60,941 bases of DNA from Bacillota bacterium (GCA_012841065.1 DUVI01000024.1:1-60941); one strand, 5' to 3'; counted from the stretch's first letter, positions 17,957-26,530 are shown. Numbers and translations are program-made. Notes: generated from the sequence alone by a model not told the origin.

Positions 17957-18496
17957 ATGAAACCTGATCGCTTTGGCGCCAAGAATTACTTACTTGCACT
18001 GGCATTGGCAGCGGTGCTGCTTCTGGGAGGGTACTGGCTCTCAAGCAGGAGACTGCCAGGCACATACCCAGGTGCACAGGCATCTGTGGTCCAACTGGTA
18101 TACATAACGAAGTACAGCAAATGCGGCGATACAAGTACGGTCACCGAAGACATAGGCCGTGACCGGCTCGATGCGTTGTTTGCGTCCCTTTCCGATGGTT
18201 GGAGCACCATGGAAGAGCGGGACGGAAAGATAGAACTGATGAAAACGGTAGACGATTGGTGCCCCAACCACAACCATTACAGACTGCTTAAGTTGCACCG
18301 GGGCCACGTGGTAGTATTCCGGGGGCAGGACCCTGACGATCGGTTTGTGATCCGCGGCTATAAAGAGTTGGAAGAATCGCTGATTGTGCACCCCCAGACC
18401 CTTGAACAGCTGAGACAGGGAATACTGCTGTTCAATGACGACCCGGAGCACCTTGATGTGCTTGTAAGGTCATATTTGGAAGGAATCACAGACTAG
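17957..18496 (+). CDS. bofC: BofC-like (bypass-of-forespore C) protein
   Basis: The 179-aa protein has an N-terminal signal or anchor (NYLLALALAAVLLLGGYWL), followed by a small domain VQLVYITKYSKCGDTST, a middle with WSTMEERDGKIELMKTVDDWCPNH and a C-terminal HRGHVVVFRGQDPDDRFVIR. This layout matches the BofC C-terminal domain family found next to ruvC in many clostridia. In Bacillus, BofC is exported by the forespore and restrains the SpoIVB protease, timing SigK activation. Two conserved Cys (about 54 and 96) are typical of the family. GGAGGG precedes ATG 17957. Sequence divergence from Bacillus BofC leaves exact function open. Confidence 0.72.
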   Translation: MKPDRFGAKNYLLALALAAVLLLGGYWLSSRRLPGTYPGAQASVVQLVYITKYSKCGDTSTVTEDIGRDRLDALFASLSDGWSTMEERDGKIELMKTVDDWCPNHNHYRLLKLHRGHVVVFRGQDPDDRFVIRGYKELEESLIVHPQTLEQLRQGILLFNDDPEHLDVLVRSYLEGITD

Positions 18497-18528
18497 CCTG
18501 TCGAACCCCCTTATGCGGGGGTATTGAC

Positions 18529-19065
18529 ATGCGAATTCTCGGAATTGACCCTGGTATAGCACGGGTAGGCTGGGGCATAGTGGATGCAAGGAGACAAGAT
18601 TTTACCGCAGTTGATTACGGATGCATAACCACTCCTAAGGAACAAGGCCTCCCTGAGAGACTGCTCTTCATTTTTGACAGCCTGAACTCCTTGGTAGAGA
18701 AGTACTCCCCGGATCTGATGGCAGTCGAAGAGTTGTTTTTCGCCAAGAATGCCAAGACGGCCATAGCAGTGGGCCATGGCCGGGGGGTATGCCTGCTTGT
18801 AGCAGGGAAGTGCGGCCTTCCACTGGAAGAAGTGACTCCGTTGCAGGTAAAATCATCTATAGTAGGGTATGGAAATGCAACCAAAGAACAAGTGGGAGCA
18901 ATGATCAAGAGCATTTTAGGCCTGTCCAGGATGCCAAGGCCCGATGATGTATGCGACGCTCTGGCCATTGCAGTTGCAGCTGGAATTAAGAGATCTTTCC
19001 GCGCCAGAGTAGTGCGTAGCCAAAAGAACGGAGATGGGGCAGGCGGGAATGATATCGCAACTTAG
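18529..19065 (+). CDS. ruvC: Holliday junction resolvase RuvC
   Basis: RuvC cleaves Holliday junctions with RuvAB in recombinational repair. The 178-aa protein carries the acidic RNase H-like catalytic residues: Asp7 in MRILGIDPGIARVGWG, the Glu of AVEELFFAKNAKTA, and the Asp pair in RPDDVCDALAIA. GGGGG lies seven to ten bases before ATG 18529. The 3' end overlaps ruvA by 17 bases. The C-terminal tail ([15 protein letters not shown]) is extended and polar. Confidence 0.97.
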   Translation: MRILGIDPGIARVGWGIVDARRQDFTAVDYGCITTPKEQGLPERLLFIFDSLNSLVEKYSPDLMAVEELFFAKNAKTAIAVGHGRGVCLLVAGKCGLPLEEVTPLQVKSSIVGYGNATKEQVGAMIKSILGLSRMPRPDDVCDALAIAVAAGIKRSFRARVVRSQKNGDGAGGNDIAT

Positions 19066-19636
19066 CGGGAAGCTGATTTCCAAGAGTAAAGACACTGTCA
19101 CCGTCATGGTAGGCGGGGTAGGCCTTGAAGTAAACGTGCCATCAGGGCTGTTATCTGTTCTGGAAGTAGGCCAGGATGTCCAGTTGTACACCAGACTTCT
19201 TGTGAGGGATGACAGCCTGCAAATATATGGATTCAAGAACCTTGAGGAGCGAACGTTGTTTGACATGCTCATGACGGTTCAAGGCATAGGGCCCAGGCTT
19301 GCGGTTGGAGTATTGTCATCCCTTCCCGTAATGGAGTTTTACAAGGCAGTCTTGTCCAAGGACGAGAAAACCCTCACAAGGCTGCCCGGAATCGGGAAGA
19401 AAACCGCAGCTCGCATAATCGTTGAACTAAGGGACAGAATTGGGCTTCCAAAACACAAACTCGGTACCATACATACACGACCTGATATGATAGGTGAAGC
19501 AGCTGAAGCGCTCATGGCCTTAGGGTATTCAAGGCAGGAAGCGGAGGATGCTTTGTCGCGTGCAACCAGGAGTTTTGACGGGTGTGATTTGGAAGCATTG
19601 CTTCGGGAGGCTTTGAAATATCTTGCCAGATTCTGA
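19049..19636 (+). CDS. ruvA: Holliday junction branch migration protein RuvA
   Basis: RuvA binds the four-way junction and loads the RuvB motor. The 195-aa product has the N-terminal OB fold ([31 protein letters not shown]), the two helix-hairpin-helix motifs ([16 protein letters not shown] and [19 protein letters not shown]) and the C-terminal domain III that contacts RuvB ([19 protein letters not shown]). ATG 19049 matches the family N terminus; an in-frame ATG at 19034 would add five residues. It overlaps ruvC at its start and ruvB at its end, so the three are one operon. Confidence 0.97.
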   Translation: MISQLSGKLISKSKDTVTVMVGGVGLEVNVPSGLLSVLEVGQDVQLYTRLLVRDDSLQIYGFKNLEERTLFDMLMTVQGIGPRLAVGVLSSLPVMEFYKAVLSKDEKTLTRLPGIGKKTAARIIVELRDRIGLPKHKLGTIHTRPDMIGEAAEALMALGYSRQEAEDALSRATRSFDGCDLEALLREALKYLARF

Positions 19637-20657
19637 TTCCAGAGCACTGATTGCAAACAAGGCGTTGCCGGGAGACGAAACGACTGAAGTATCTTTGAGG
19701 CCCCTTGCCCTTTCTGACTATATCGGGCAGGAAAGGATCAAGCGTAACCTGAAGATATACATTGAAGCTGCAAGACAACGGCAGGAAGCGATTGATCACA
19801 TATTGCTGTCGGGCCCCCCTGGATTGGGGAAGACCACCCTGGCCCACATAATTGCCAATGAATTAAGTGTGGGAATCCGGGTTACGTCGGGACCTGCCAT
19901 TGAACGCTCCGGGGACCTTGTAGCTATCCTTACTAACCTCGAAGACAGGGACGTGCTGTTTATTGACGAGATCCACAGGTTGAACCATCAAGCTGAAGAA
20001 GCTCTGTATCCTGCCATGGAAGATTTCACTTTCGACTGGATTGCAGGAAAGGGGCCTGCCGCCAGGACATACCGCCTCAAGCTGCCCATGTTTACCTTGG
20101 TAGCCGCTACCACCAGAAGCGGGCTCTTGACATCGCCTTTGCGCGACCGGTTCGGCATATCCTTCCGCCTGGACTATTACTCAGTTGACGAGCTTTTCCA
20201 AGTAGTAATGAGGTCTGCGAGTATTTTGGGGATTTCAATCGACGATTCTGGAGCCATGGAGATCGCCCAGAGGGCCCGGGGTACGCCCAGGATAGCTAAC
20301 CGGCTGCTGAGAAGGGTCAGGGACTATGCCCAAGTAAAAGGAGACGGGATCATAACCCGGGCTATAGCTTGTGAATCCCTGGCAGCTATGGGCATAGACT
20401 CTCAGGGTTTGGATGGATTGGATAGAATGATTCTTTCAGCTATAATAAATAACTATGATGGGGGCCCTGTAGGGTTGTCGACTTTAGCCGCGAGCATAAG
20501 TGAAGACCCGGGTACCATCGAAGATGTTTACGAGCCGTATCTGATGCAGATGGGTTTTTTGGAGAGGACACCCAGGGGGCGGGTGGCTACGCAAAAAGCC
20601 TTAGAGTACATACTGGGCAGTCCTTACAAGAGAAAGGGGCTCTTTGATAATCCTTGA
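19623..20657 (+). CDS. ruvB: Holliday junction DNA helicase RuvB
   Basis: RuvB is the hexameric AAA+ motor that drives branch migration on RuvA-bound junctions. The 344-aa product shows [20 protein letters not shown], Walker [19 protein letters not shown], Walker [17 protein letters not shown], the sensor [17 protein letters not shown] and arginine finger region, and the winged-helix DNA-binding C terminus ([30 protein letters not shown]). TTG 19623 overlaps the ruvA stop region by 14 bases; translation coupling is likely. The stop codon overlaps the TTG of queH. Confidence 0.97.
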   Translation: MPDSDSRALIANKALPGDETTEVSLRPLALSDYIGQERIKRNLKIYIEAARQRQEAIDHILLSGPPGLGKTTLAHIIANELSVGIRVTSGPAIERSGDLVAILTNLEDRDVLFIDEIHRLNHQAEEALYPAMEDFTFDWIAGKGPAARTYRLKLPMFTLVAATTRSGLLTSPLRDRFGISFRLDYYSVDELFQVVMRSASILGISIDDSGAMEIAQRARGTPRIANRLLRRVRDYAQVKGDGIITRAIACESLAAMGIDSQGLDGLDRMILSAIINNYDGGPVGLSTLAASISEDPGTIEDVYEPYLMQMGFLERTPRGRVATQKALEYILGSPYKRKGLFDNP

Positions 20658-21184
20658 GATTGCTTCTCCATTCATGTTGCGGGCCATGTACCACTTTCCC
20701 TCTTCACTTTTTCAGGGCACAAGGGTTCTTGGTGGACGGGTTGTTCTTTAACCCCAATATTTACCCTGCAGAAGAAGAGGAAAAGCGGTGGCAAACATAT
20801 GCTGAGTGGGCAAGTCAAACCGGCCTTGACACCAGGCGGATAACAATGCCCTACGATGGGTGGGCTCAGGCGATTTCGAAGCCTGGGCAATGCAGGGAGT
20901 GCTATTACGTGAGGCTGGAACGCACAGCCAAGCTTGCGAAGGAGGAAGGATATGACGGTTTCTCCACCACGTTGCTAGTGAGCCCCTACCAGGATCATGA
21001 GGGAATCGTGCTTGCCATGGAAAGAGCTTCCACGGAGCACAAGATACCCTATGTCTACCGGGATCTCAGGCGTGGATATCTGCGTTCAAGGCAGATGGCC
21101 AGGGGGAACCATATGTACATGCAGAAGTATTGTGGTTGCGAGTTTAGCATGGGAGGTGAGGGAAAAGGTGCCAGGCTCCGTTGA
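20654..21184 (+). CDS. queH: Epoxyqueuosine reductase QueH
   Basis: QueH is the cobalamin-independent enzyme that reduces epoxyqueuosine in tRNA to queuosine, the last step of the pathway. The 176-aa product has all family Cys motifs: CCGPC at residues 8-12, [28 protein letters not shown], and the C-terminal [13 protein letters not shown] that binds iron-sulfur and a second metal. NPNIYP is also typical. TTG 20654 overlaps the stop codon of ruvB. With queA and tgt 2-3 kb downstream it completes the late part of queuosine synthesis in one region. QueH rather than QueG fits an organism that avoids the cobalamin/radical route for this step. Confidence 0.93.
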   Translation: MRLLLHSCCGPCTTFPLHFFRAQGFLVDGLFFNPNIYPAEEEEKRWQTYAEWASQTGLDTRRITMPYDGWAQAISKPGQCRECYYVRLERTAKLAKEEGYDGFSTTLLVSPYQDHEGIVLAMERASTEHKIPYVYRDLRRGYLRSRQMARGNHMYMQKYCGCEFSMGGEGKGARLR

Positions 21185-21392
21185 TTTCGGCCGCATGCTG
21201 ATAATAATAGGGGCTGTACTGGTAGTGCTTGGAGTGTTGTTTGCTGTGGATGGAAGGTTGTTTGGGCTTGGCCGCTTACCCGGAGACATTATTATCAGGC
21301 GCGGGAACTTCACTTTCTATTTTCCCTTGACGACATCAATTATCCTGAGCTTGGGCCTTACCGTCTTGCTATGGCTATTGCGAAAACGATAA
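21168..21392 (+). CDS. DUF2905 small membrane protein
   Basis: The 74-aa product has two membrane helices (about residues 8-26 and 51-70) with the signature GLGRLPGDIIIRRGNFTFYF between them, which defines DUF2905. Function is unknown; the family recurs beside ruvB, queA or tgt in Bacillota and others. GTG 21168 lies seven bases after a strong GGGAGGTGAG (21151-21160), which itself sits in the end of queH. The 3' end overlaps the next gene by 22 bases. Confidence 0.88.
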   Translation: MPGSVDFGRMLIIIGAVLVVLGVLFAVDGRLFGLGRLPGDIIIRRGNFTFYFPLTTSIILSLGLTVLLWLLRKR

Positions 21393-22768
21393 GAAAGATA
21401 GCCGTAATAGGAATTGCAGTTGGACTTGCGTTATTTTTGAGCTCTGAAATCTGCTCACCTACAGCCACCGCCCAGCCCGGCGGCAGTGAGACTCAGGTAC
21501 TGGTTGGATTGGCCAGGACAGACTCAGTTCGCCTGGCCTGTTCCCAGAAATACGAGCTGGCCTCGGCTCAAGGCAATCAGGAAATACCGGCCCACGGCAC
21601 GGTGTCGTTGGAATGCCGGCGCGGGAACCTTAGACTTACTGTCTCGTCCGCCGGAACAGTGTTGTATGACGGTGAAGTAACTTCACCGGTCTTTATTACG
21701 CCTGCTCACGCATCAGAGGCTGCGTCTTTTGCTGTGCGGGACCAGGGTAACTCCAACCCAGGTTTCCCAGGACAAGAATTCAGGGGGAGTGCGGTTATCA
21801 TTGAAGACCAGGGCTCCTTGGTAGTCGCCAACCTGGTCGATCTGGAGCAATACCTATGGTCAGTGGTATCAAGTGAGATGCCATGCAATTGGCCCAAAGA
21901 AGCCCTGAAAGCCCAGGCTGTGATTTCGCGCACTTACGCGGCCTACAAAGGTGCAATAAGCGATACGGGCAACGTAACTTCTGCAGATGCCGTAAAGATT
22001 TGGGCCAGCGAGTCAAACCAGGTTTACCGCGGAAAAACCCACGAAGATCCTCGGGCTGTAGAGGCTTGCATCGAGACCAAAGGGCAGATCCTGACGTATC
22101 AGGGCATGCCTGCTGCAACGTACTACCACGCTGACTCAGCCGGTATGACTGAAAGCCCGCGGTTTGTTTGGGGAGGAGATATCCCGTATCTCACCGCCGT
22201 GGAAGAAGTGCCCCATGAATCGCCCCACAGCCGATGGGAAGCTTACTTTGACGTGGAAACCCTGAACCAAAGACTCAAAGGCCTCTTGCAGGGCTCGAGC
22301 ATACAATTGATCACCGGGTCCCAACCGGGGGTTTCAGGCAGGTGGCTTTTTCTAGATGTTGCTACAGGCAACAAGAATGTTAACGTCAGGGCAAGCGAGT
22401 TCCGTTCGCTCCTGGAACTCAAGAGCACCTGGTTTTCGGTATTCAGAAAAGGAGGCAACCTTGACACCACCGGGCACCTTAATCCCGGCCATGAGATATA
22501 TGTCGAAAACGGTACAAGTGTACAAGCTGTACCACTCCCACAGTGTATAATGTTGAACCCAGGAAGTACCCAAAGTGGAGCCGGAGGAGCTGCAGTAATC
22601 GCTCCCGCTGAGTCAGGCGCAATCAGATTTGTGTTTCAAGGACGGGGATATGGTCATGGAGTAGGGCTCTCTCAATGGGGAGCTAAGGCGATGGCAGAAC
22701 GTGGCGACAATTACAAGCAGATCCTTAAGCACTACTACCCTTTAACAGACATTGAAACTTGGTGGTAA
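21371..22768 (+). CDS. SpoIID/LytB-domain protein
   Basis: SpoIID-type proteins are lytic transglycosylases that strip peptidoglycan during engulfment and act with SpoIIM and SpoIIP. The 465-aa product has a signal peptide (KIAVIGIAVGLALFLSS), an N-terminal SH3-like region, and the SpoIID domain from about 170: VDLEQYLWSVVSSEMPCNWP, KEALKAQAVISRTYAAYKG (catalytic Glu in SSEMP), AATYYHADSAGMTESP and the end FQGRGYGHGVGLSQWGAKAM. It lies between DUF2905 and queA, not in the classical spoIID-spoIIID place, so it may be SpoIID itself or a LytB/SpoIID paralogue. Translation seems coupled: its start overlaps DUF2905 and queA follows after one base. Confidence 0.88.
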   Translation: MAIAKTIRKIAVIGIAVGLALFLSSEICSPTATAQPGGSETQVLVGLARTDSVRLACSQKYELASAQGNQEIPAHGTVSLECRRGNLRLTVSSAGTVLYDGEVTSPVFITPAHASEAASFAVRDQGNSNPGFPGQEFRGSAVIIEDQGSLVVANLVDLEQYLWSVVSSEMPCNWPKEALKAQAVISRTYAAYKGAISDTGNVTSADAVKIWASESNQVYRGKTHEDPRAVEACIETKGQILTYQGMPAATYYHADSAGMTESPRFVWGGDIPYLTAVEEVPHESPHSRWEAYFDVETLNQRLKGLLQGSSIQLITGSQPGVSGRWLFLDVATGNKNVNVRASEFRSLLELKSTWFSVFRKGGNLDTTGHLNPGHEIYVENGTSVQAVPLPQCIMLNPGSTQSGAGGAAVIAPAESGAIRFVFQGRGYGHGVGLSQWGAKAMAERGDNYKQILKHYYPLTDIETWW

Positions 22769-22769
22769 C

Positions 22770-23783
22770 ATGAAAACGGAAGACTTTGACTATTACCTGC
22801 CTGAGGAACTGATAGCCCAGACTCCGGCGGAAACGCGGGGCAGCTCGAGGTTGCTCATACTGGATAGAAAACACAAGAGCATCACTCACGGCAGGTTTTC
22901 TGATATTGTGAAATACATCCATCCAGGTGACGCCCTGGTAATCAACAATACCAGGGTTATCAAAGCGAGGCTTTTCGGACGAAGAAATACCGGCGGGCGG
23001 GTTGAGGTGTTGTTACTCAATCCTGCCGGGCCTGATACATGGGAATGCCTGGTGCGTCCGGGGCACAAACTGCCTCCCGGTGAGCAAGTATTCATCGGAG
23101 ACCTGGTAGGACAAGTGGAAGGTAAGACCGCTTATGGGGGCCGGCTGATCAAGTGGCAATACCAGGGCAACTGGGAAGACGTATTGGAGCGCCTTGGGCA
23201 TATACCCTTGCCGCCGTACATCAAGACGCCTCTGAGAGACCCTGAAAGGTATCAGACGGTCTATGCCGAAGTACCGGGATCTGCAGCCGCACCTACTGCA
23301 GGCCTGCATTTTACCCCTCATCTGCTCGACAGACTTTCAGCCAATGGGGTAAGAATCGTTCCTGTGACCCTCAATGTAGGCTTGGGGACTTTCAGGCCCG
23401 TGACAGTAGAGGAAATCGAAAACCACAAAATGCACAGTGAGTCTTATGAGGTAACCGAAGAGGCGGTGCAGGCGATAAACAGCTGCCGGAATTCAGGACA
23501 CAGGATATTTGCAGTAGGGACGACGGTTGTGAGAGTACTTGAAAGCACATGCCAGGAGGGCAAGGTGTTACCAGGCAAGGGAAACACCGATCTGTTTATA
23601 TACCCAGGCTATCAGTTTAAGGCGGTAGACTGTATGATAACCAACTTCCACCTGCCAAAATCCACGTTGCTCATGCTGGTATCTGCTTTTGCGGGCAAAG
23701 AGTTTGTGATGGCAGCTTACCAGGAAGCGATTAAGGAACGATACAGGTTTTTCTCGTTCGGAGATGCAATGCTTATCTTATAG
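22770..23783 (+). CDS. queA: S-adenosylmethionine:tRNA ribosyltransferase-isomerase QueA
   Basis: QueA transfers a ribosyl unit from SAM to the tRNA base preQ1 to give epoxyqueuosine. The 337-aa product starts MKTEDFDYYLPEELIAQTPA and has RLLILDRKHKSITHGRFSDI, DALVINNTRVIKARLFG, the core RYQTVYAEVPGSAAAPTAG with LHFT, GLGTFRPVTVEEIENHKMHS and the C-terminal MITNFHLPKSTLLMLVSAF. ATG 22770 is the family start; the in-frame TTG 22752 lies inside the preceding gene. tgt follows 21 bases downstream. Confidence 0.97.
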   Translation: MKTEDFDYYLPEELIAQTPAETRGSSRLLILDRKHKSITHGRFSDIVKYIHPGDALVINNTRVIKARLFGRRNTGGRVEVLLLNPAGPDTWECLVRPGHKLPPGEQVFIGDLVGQVEGKTAYGGRLIKWQYQGNWEDVLERLGHIPLPPYIKTPLRDPERYQTVYAEVPGSAAAPTAGLHFTPHLLDRLSANGVRIVPVTLNVGLGTFRPVTVEEIENHKMHSESYEVTEEAVQAINSCRNSGHRIFAVGTTVVRVLESTCQEGKVLPGKGNTDLFIYPGYQFKAVDCMITNFHLPKSTLLMLVSAFAGKEFVMAAYQEAIKERYRFFSFGDAMLIL

Positions 23784-23804
23784 CACGTAGAAAGAGGGTC
23801 TGGG

Positions 23805-24911
23805 GTGTCGCAACTAGATTTTAGGATAATGTTCCAGTCGGGAGGTTCAAGAATCGGCAAACTCAGGACTGCTCACGGTGAGTTCAGTACACCTGTGTTT
23901 ATGCCTGTGGGAACCCAGGCAACAGTTAAGTCTCTGTTGCCGCAGGATGTGTGGGATACAGGTTCACAGATAATCCTATGCAACGCTTATCACCTATTCT
24001 TGCGGCCCGGGCCTGACATAGTAAGAGCAGCCGGCGGGCTTCACAAGTTCATGGACTGGCCGGGATCGATTCTGACCGACAGCGGAGGTTTTCAAATAAT
24101 GAGCCTAGGCCACTTCGTGTCGATTTCCGACCAAGAAGCCGTGTTCAGATCCCACATAGACGGAAGCCTGGTCCGGTTCAGCCCTGAAGACTCTGTGCAG
24201 GTTCAGGCTGCCCTGGGCGCTGACATAATCATGTGCCTGGACCACCTTACCCAGTGGCCTGTGTCTTATGACCTTGCCGCAGAAGCTATGAACCGGACAT
24301 TGCTTTGGGCCCGACGGGCTAAACAGGTTGAGATAGCGCCCCACCGGTCCCTGTTCGGGATTGTCCAGGGTTCGGTTTACCCGGAGCTCAGAAAACAATG
24401 TGCCCTGGAACTTGCGGCATTGGATTTCCCTGGATACGCTGTGGGAGGGCTGTCTGTGGGAGAAAGTAAGCAGAAGTTTTACGACATCCTTCACTACACC
24501 TGTGAATTTCTCCCCGTTGACAAACCCAGGTATCTCATGGGTGTAGGGCATCCCGTGGATCTTGTTGAGGGAGTAATGGCCGGCATTGATATGTTCGATT
24601 GTGTACTGCCTACGCGGAATGCCAGGCATGGAAGGGCCTTCACTTTTGCCGGCCCGTTAAACCTCAAAAACGCCAGGCATGCTACAGAGTTTTCCCCTAT
24701 TGAAGAAGGATGCGATTGCAGGGCATGCAAGAGTTTTTCCAGGGCATATATAAGGCACTTGTTCTCTGCCAAGGAAAGTCTGGCGTGGACTTTGGTATCA
24801 ATTCACAATATCCGGTTTTTTCAAAGGCTAATGGATAGGATAAGGCAGTCTGTGTTTGATGGCACGCTCAAACAGCTGCGCAGGCAAATGGAGATGCTTT
24901 ATCCTATCTGA
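23805..24911 (+). CDS. tgt: tRNA-guanine transglycosylase
   Basis: Tgt exchanges guanine-34 of tRNA-Asp, Asn, His and Tyr for preQ1. The 368-aa product has GEFSTPVFMPVGTQATVKSL, the general-base Asp in LTDSGGFQIMSLG, GGLSVGESKQKFYDILHYT, VDLVEGVMAGIDMFDCVLPT with the nucleophilic Asp and PTRNARHGRAF, then the zinc site CDCRACKSFSRAYIRHLF. Start GTG 23805 follows an AGAGGG element. It terminates the queH-queA-tgt group; a palindrome and yajC follow. Confidence 0.97.
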   Translation: MSQLDFRIMFQSGGSRIGKLRTAHGEFSTPVFMPVGTQATVKSLLPQDVWDTGSQIILCNAYHLFLRPGPDIVRAAGGLHKFMDWPGSILTDSGGFQIMSLGHFVSISDQEAVFRSHIDGSLVRFSPEDSVQVQAALGADIIMCLDHLTQWPVSYDLAAEAMNRTLLWARRAKQVEIAPHRSLFGIVQGSVYPELRKQCALELAALDFPGYAVGGLSVGESKQKFYDILHYTCEFLPVDKPRYLMGVGHPVDLVEGVMAGIDMFDCVLPTRNARHGRAFTFAGPLNLKNARHATEFSPIEEGCDCRACKSFSRAYIRHLFSAKESLAWTLVSIHNIRFFQRLMDRIRQSVFDGTLKQLRRQMEMLYPI

Positions 24912-24944
24912 GCTTATTGTCTAAGGTAAACAAGGTGTTCACGG

Positions 24945-24959
24945 TTGTTCGTCGAACAA
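24945..24959 (+). repeat. Perfect 15-base palindrome upstream of yajC
   Basis: TTGTTCG, one central T, then CGAACAA. The one-base centre makes an RNA hairpin unlikely, so a dimeric DNA-binding protein site is a better reading. It lies 44 bases before the yajC start in the 91-base tgt-yajC gap. Confidence 0.55.
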
Positions 24960-25002
24960 AGAATAGAGCCGGCCTCAAACGGGTTGAAAGGAGGGGTTTA
25001 GC

Positions 25003-25296
25003 TTGATGTTGGTTCTTGCAGCAGAGGGAGGAACTAATCCGCTGATTGGCAATCTCATATGGCTAGCTGTGATGTTTGCGATGCTGTACTTCCTTATGAT
25101 ACGCCCTCAGCAGAAGGAACAGAGAGAACGGGCAGAAATGATACGCGCCCTCAAACCAGGAGACAAGATTCTTACCAACGGCGGCCTGATAGGCGTCATA
25201 ACCAAAGTTGATGACTTATCGATCAAGATCAGGGTCGCTGAAAGAGTTGAAGTTGAAGTAATCAGGACCGGTGTAGCGAGAAAGCTCAAGGACTAG
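25003..25296 (+). CDS. yajC: Preprotein translocase subunit YajC
   Basis: YajC is a small accessory protein of the SecYEG/SecDF holotranslocon. The 97-aa product has one N-terminal membrane helix (about 17-33, LIGNLIWLAVMFAMLYFLMI) followed by the conserved RPQQKEQRERAEMIRALKPGDKI and GGLIGVITKVDD. TTG 25003 is six bases after GGAGGGG (24990-24996); ATG 25006 is equally possible. tgt-yajC is the usual order, but secD and secF, which normally follow, are missing: a strong terminator comes next. Confidence 0.95.
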   Translation: MMLVLAAEGGTNPLIGNLIWLAVMFAMLYFLMIRPQQKEQRERAEMIRALKPGDKILTNGGLIGVITKVDDLSIKIRVAERVEVEVIRTGVARKLKD

Positions 25297-25340
25297 ACCG
25301 GTCATACATACTTGTCTAATATTGGACCTGGTAATTGATC

Positions 25341-25374
25341 CAATCCGGGCTTCCAGCCCGGATTGCTCTTTTTT
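25341..25374 (+). terminator. Intrinsic terminator after yajC
   Basis: A perfect 11-bp stem, CAATCCGGGCT (25341-25351) with AGCCCGGATTG (25355-25365), closes the three-base loop TCC and is followed by CTCTTTTTTC. It ends the tyrS-to-yajC run. Confidence 0.95.
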
Positions 25375-25377
25375 CAG

Positions 25378-25397
25378 ACTGTGAAGGATTTCACAGT
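25378..25397 (+). promoter_or_regulatory. Inverted repeat, candidate operator of the GntR gene
   Basis: ACTGTGAA, spacer GGAT, TTCACAGT: a perfect 8-4-8 inverted repeat. It ends four bases before the -35 box of the promoter of the GntR-type regulator gene. Its size and position suit a dimeric winged-helix regulator, so autoregulation is likely, though an RNA hairpin cannot be ruled out. Confidence 0.55.
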
Positions 25398-25401
25398 TGC
25401 A

Positions 25402-25430
25402 TTGGCGAATAGATATGATTGGTATATAAT
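25402..25430 (+). promoter_or_regulatory. SigA-type promoter of the gntR-kor-mcm operon
   Basis: TTGGCG (25402-25407), 17 bases, then a perfect TATAAT (25425-25430). The preceding terminator makes this the entry point for all genes up to 31.4 kb. A second imperfect dyad, CCAAT-N7-ATTGG, lies in the leader at about 25453-25469. Confidence 0.78.
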
Positions 25431-25504
25431 CAAAAAGGAACGAGAAAGAGATCCAATGAGGCAAATTGGCAATACCAAGCCACAACACTGCTGGAGGGGA
25501 GACC

Positions 25505-26530
25505 ATGGCTGATATTCCGTTTGAGATAGACCGGACAAGCGGGCTCCCTGTTTACCTCCAGATAAAGCAAAATTTAGCGCACCTCATAGCATGCAACTAC
25601 TGGAAACCAGGCCAGAAACTCCCCACTGAAAGACAAATGGCCGCCAAGCTTGGAGTAAGCCGCAACACTGTAAGCCTCGCTTACCGTCAGTTGGAAAACG
25701 AAGGGCTTATAACATCCAGGCAGGGGAGGGGAACTTTCGTTGCAGACACTGCCGGTGCTCTGGGAGAATCTAAACGGGAGAGGGCCGGAAAGATCATTGA
25801 CGCCGCTCTTGACAAGGCCTTGTCTCTGGGGGTCAGCCCCGACGAGTTCCTTGCACTCACCCAACAGTGCGTTGAGCAAAGGTATCAAGCTCTCAAGGAA
25901 GTAACAATTGCGTTTCTCGAATGCAACAGGGAACAGCTTGATTACTTCGCCCGGGAGATTGAGCTGGGTACAGGGGTACGGGTGATGCCTGTGCTCCTGG
26001 ATGATCTGGAAAAAGACCCGGAAGTATCTTCAGTTGTGAGCAAGGCAGACCTGATAGTCACCACGTTTTTCCACCTCGATGAAGTGTGCAACAAGTTCCC
26101 TGACAGGCAAGATGAGATCCTTGGGATCGCCCTCGACCCGGTTATTGAATCCGTAGTCAAGATAGCCAGGTTGCCCCATGGTGCCAAAGTGCTCTTGGTC
26201 TGTATTTCCGAAGCTTTTGCAGAACGGGTGACCAAGTCCATGGCCCTTGCCGGTATACGGGAACTTGAAATGGAAGTGTACACCGGGAGGGATCCGCAGT
26301 ACCTTAAGGAGCTGCTGGAGGATAAGCAAGCCGTGATTGTGTCTCCTGGAAGGCTCAAAGAAGTAGGTTCAATGGTAGGCGAAGGAATCCAGCTCATAGA
26401 GTTCATCTACAAACCTGATGCTGGTTCGGTGAACTTGCTGAGATCCTCTGTTCTGGAGCACAAAAAAAGCAATTCAAAGCAGGAGGCGATTGACTGTGGG
26501 CCAGACACTGCAATGGGAGATATCGGTTAA
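25505..26530 (+). CDS. GntR-family transcriptional regulator with unrecognised C-terminal domain
   Basis: The 341-aa protein has a GntR winged helix at residues about 10-78 (GLPVYLQIKQNLAHLI, LPTERQMAAKLGVSRNTVSL, LENEGLITSRQGRGTFV). The C-terminal 240 residues are not an FCD, UTRA or aminotransferase domain that I recognise. They contain alternating strand-helix stretches (VTIAFLECNREQLDYFAREI, DLIVTTFFHLDEVCNKFP, AKVLLVCISEAFAERVTKSM) that look like a two-lobed periplasmic-binding-like sensor. GGAGGGGA (25493-25500) precedes ATG 25505. Its 3' end overlaps the ferredoxin gene by 35 bases, so it is in one operon with the kor genes, which makes them its likely targets. Confidence 0.88.
   Translation: MADIPFEIDRTSGLPVYLQIKQNLAHLIACNYWKPGQKLPTERQMAAKLGVSRNTVSLAYRQLENEGLITSRQGRGTFVADTAGALGESKRERAGKIIDAALDKALSLGVSPDEFLALTQQCVEQRYQALKEVTIAFLECNREQLDYFAREIELGTGVRVMPVLLDDLEKDPEVSSVVSKADLIVTTFFHLDEVCNKFPDRQDEILGIALDPVIESVVKIARLPHGAKVLLVCISEAFAERVTKSMALAGIRELEMEVYTGRDPQYLKELLEDKQAVIVSPGRLKEVGSMVGEGIQLIEFIYKPDAGSVNLLRSSVLEHKKSNSKQEAIDCGPDTAMGDIG

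Noticed and set aside
24945-24959. SOS (LexA) box reading of the palindrome
   Set aside because: LexA sites of Bacillota have CGAAC first and GTTCG second with four bases between; here the order is reversed with one central base.
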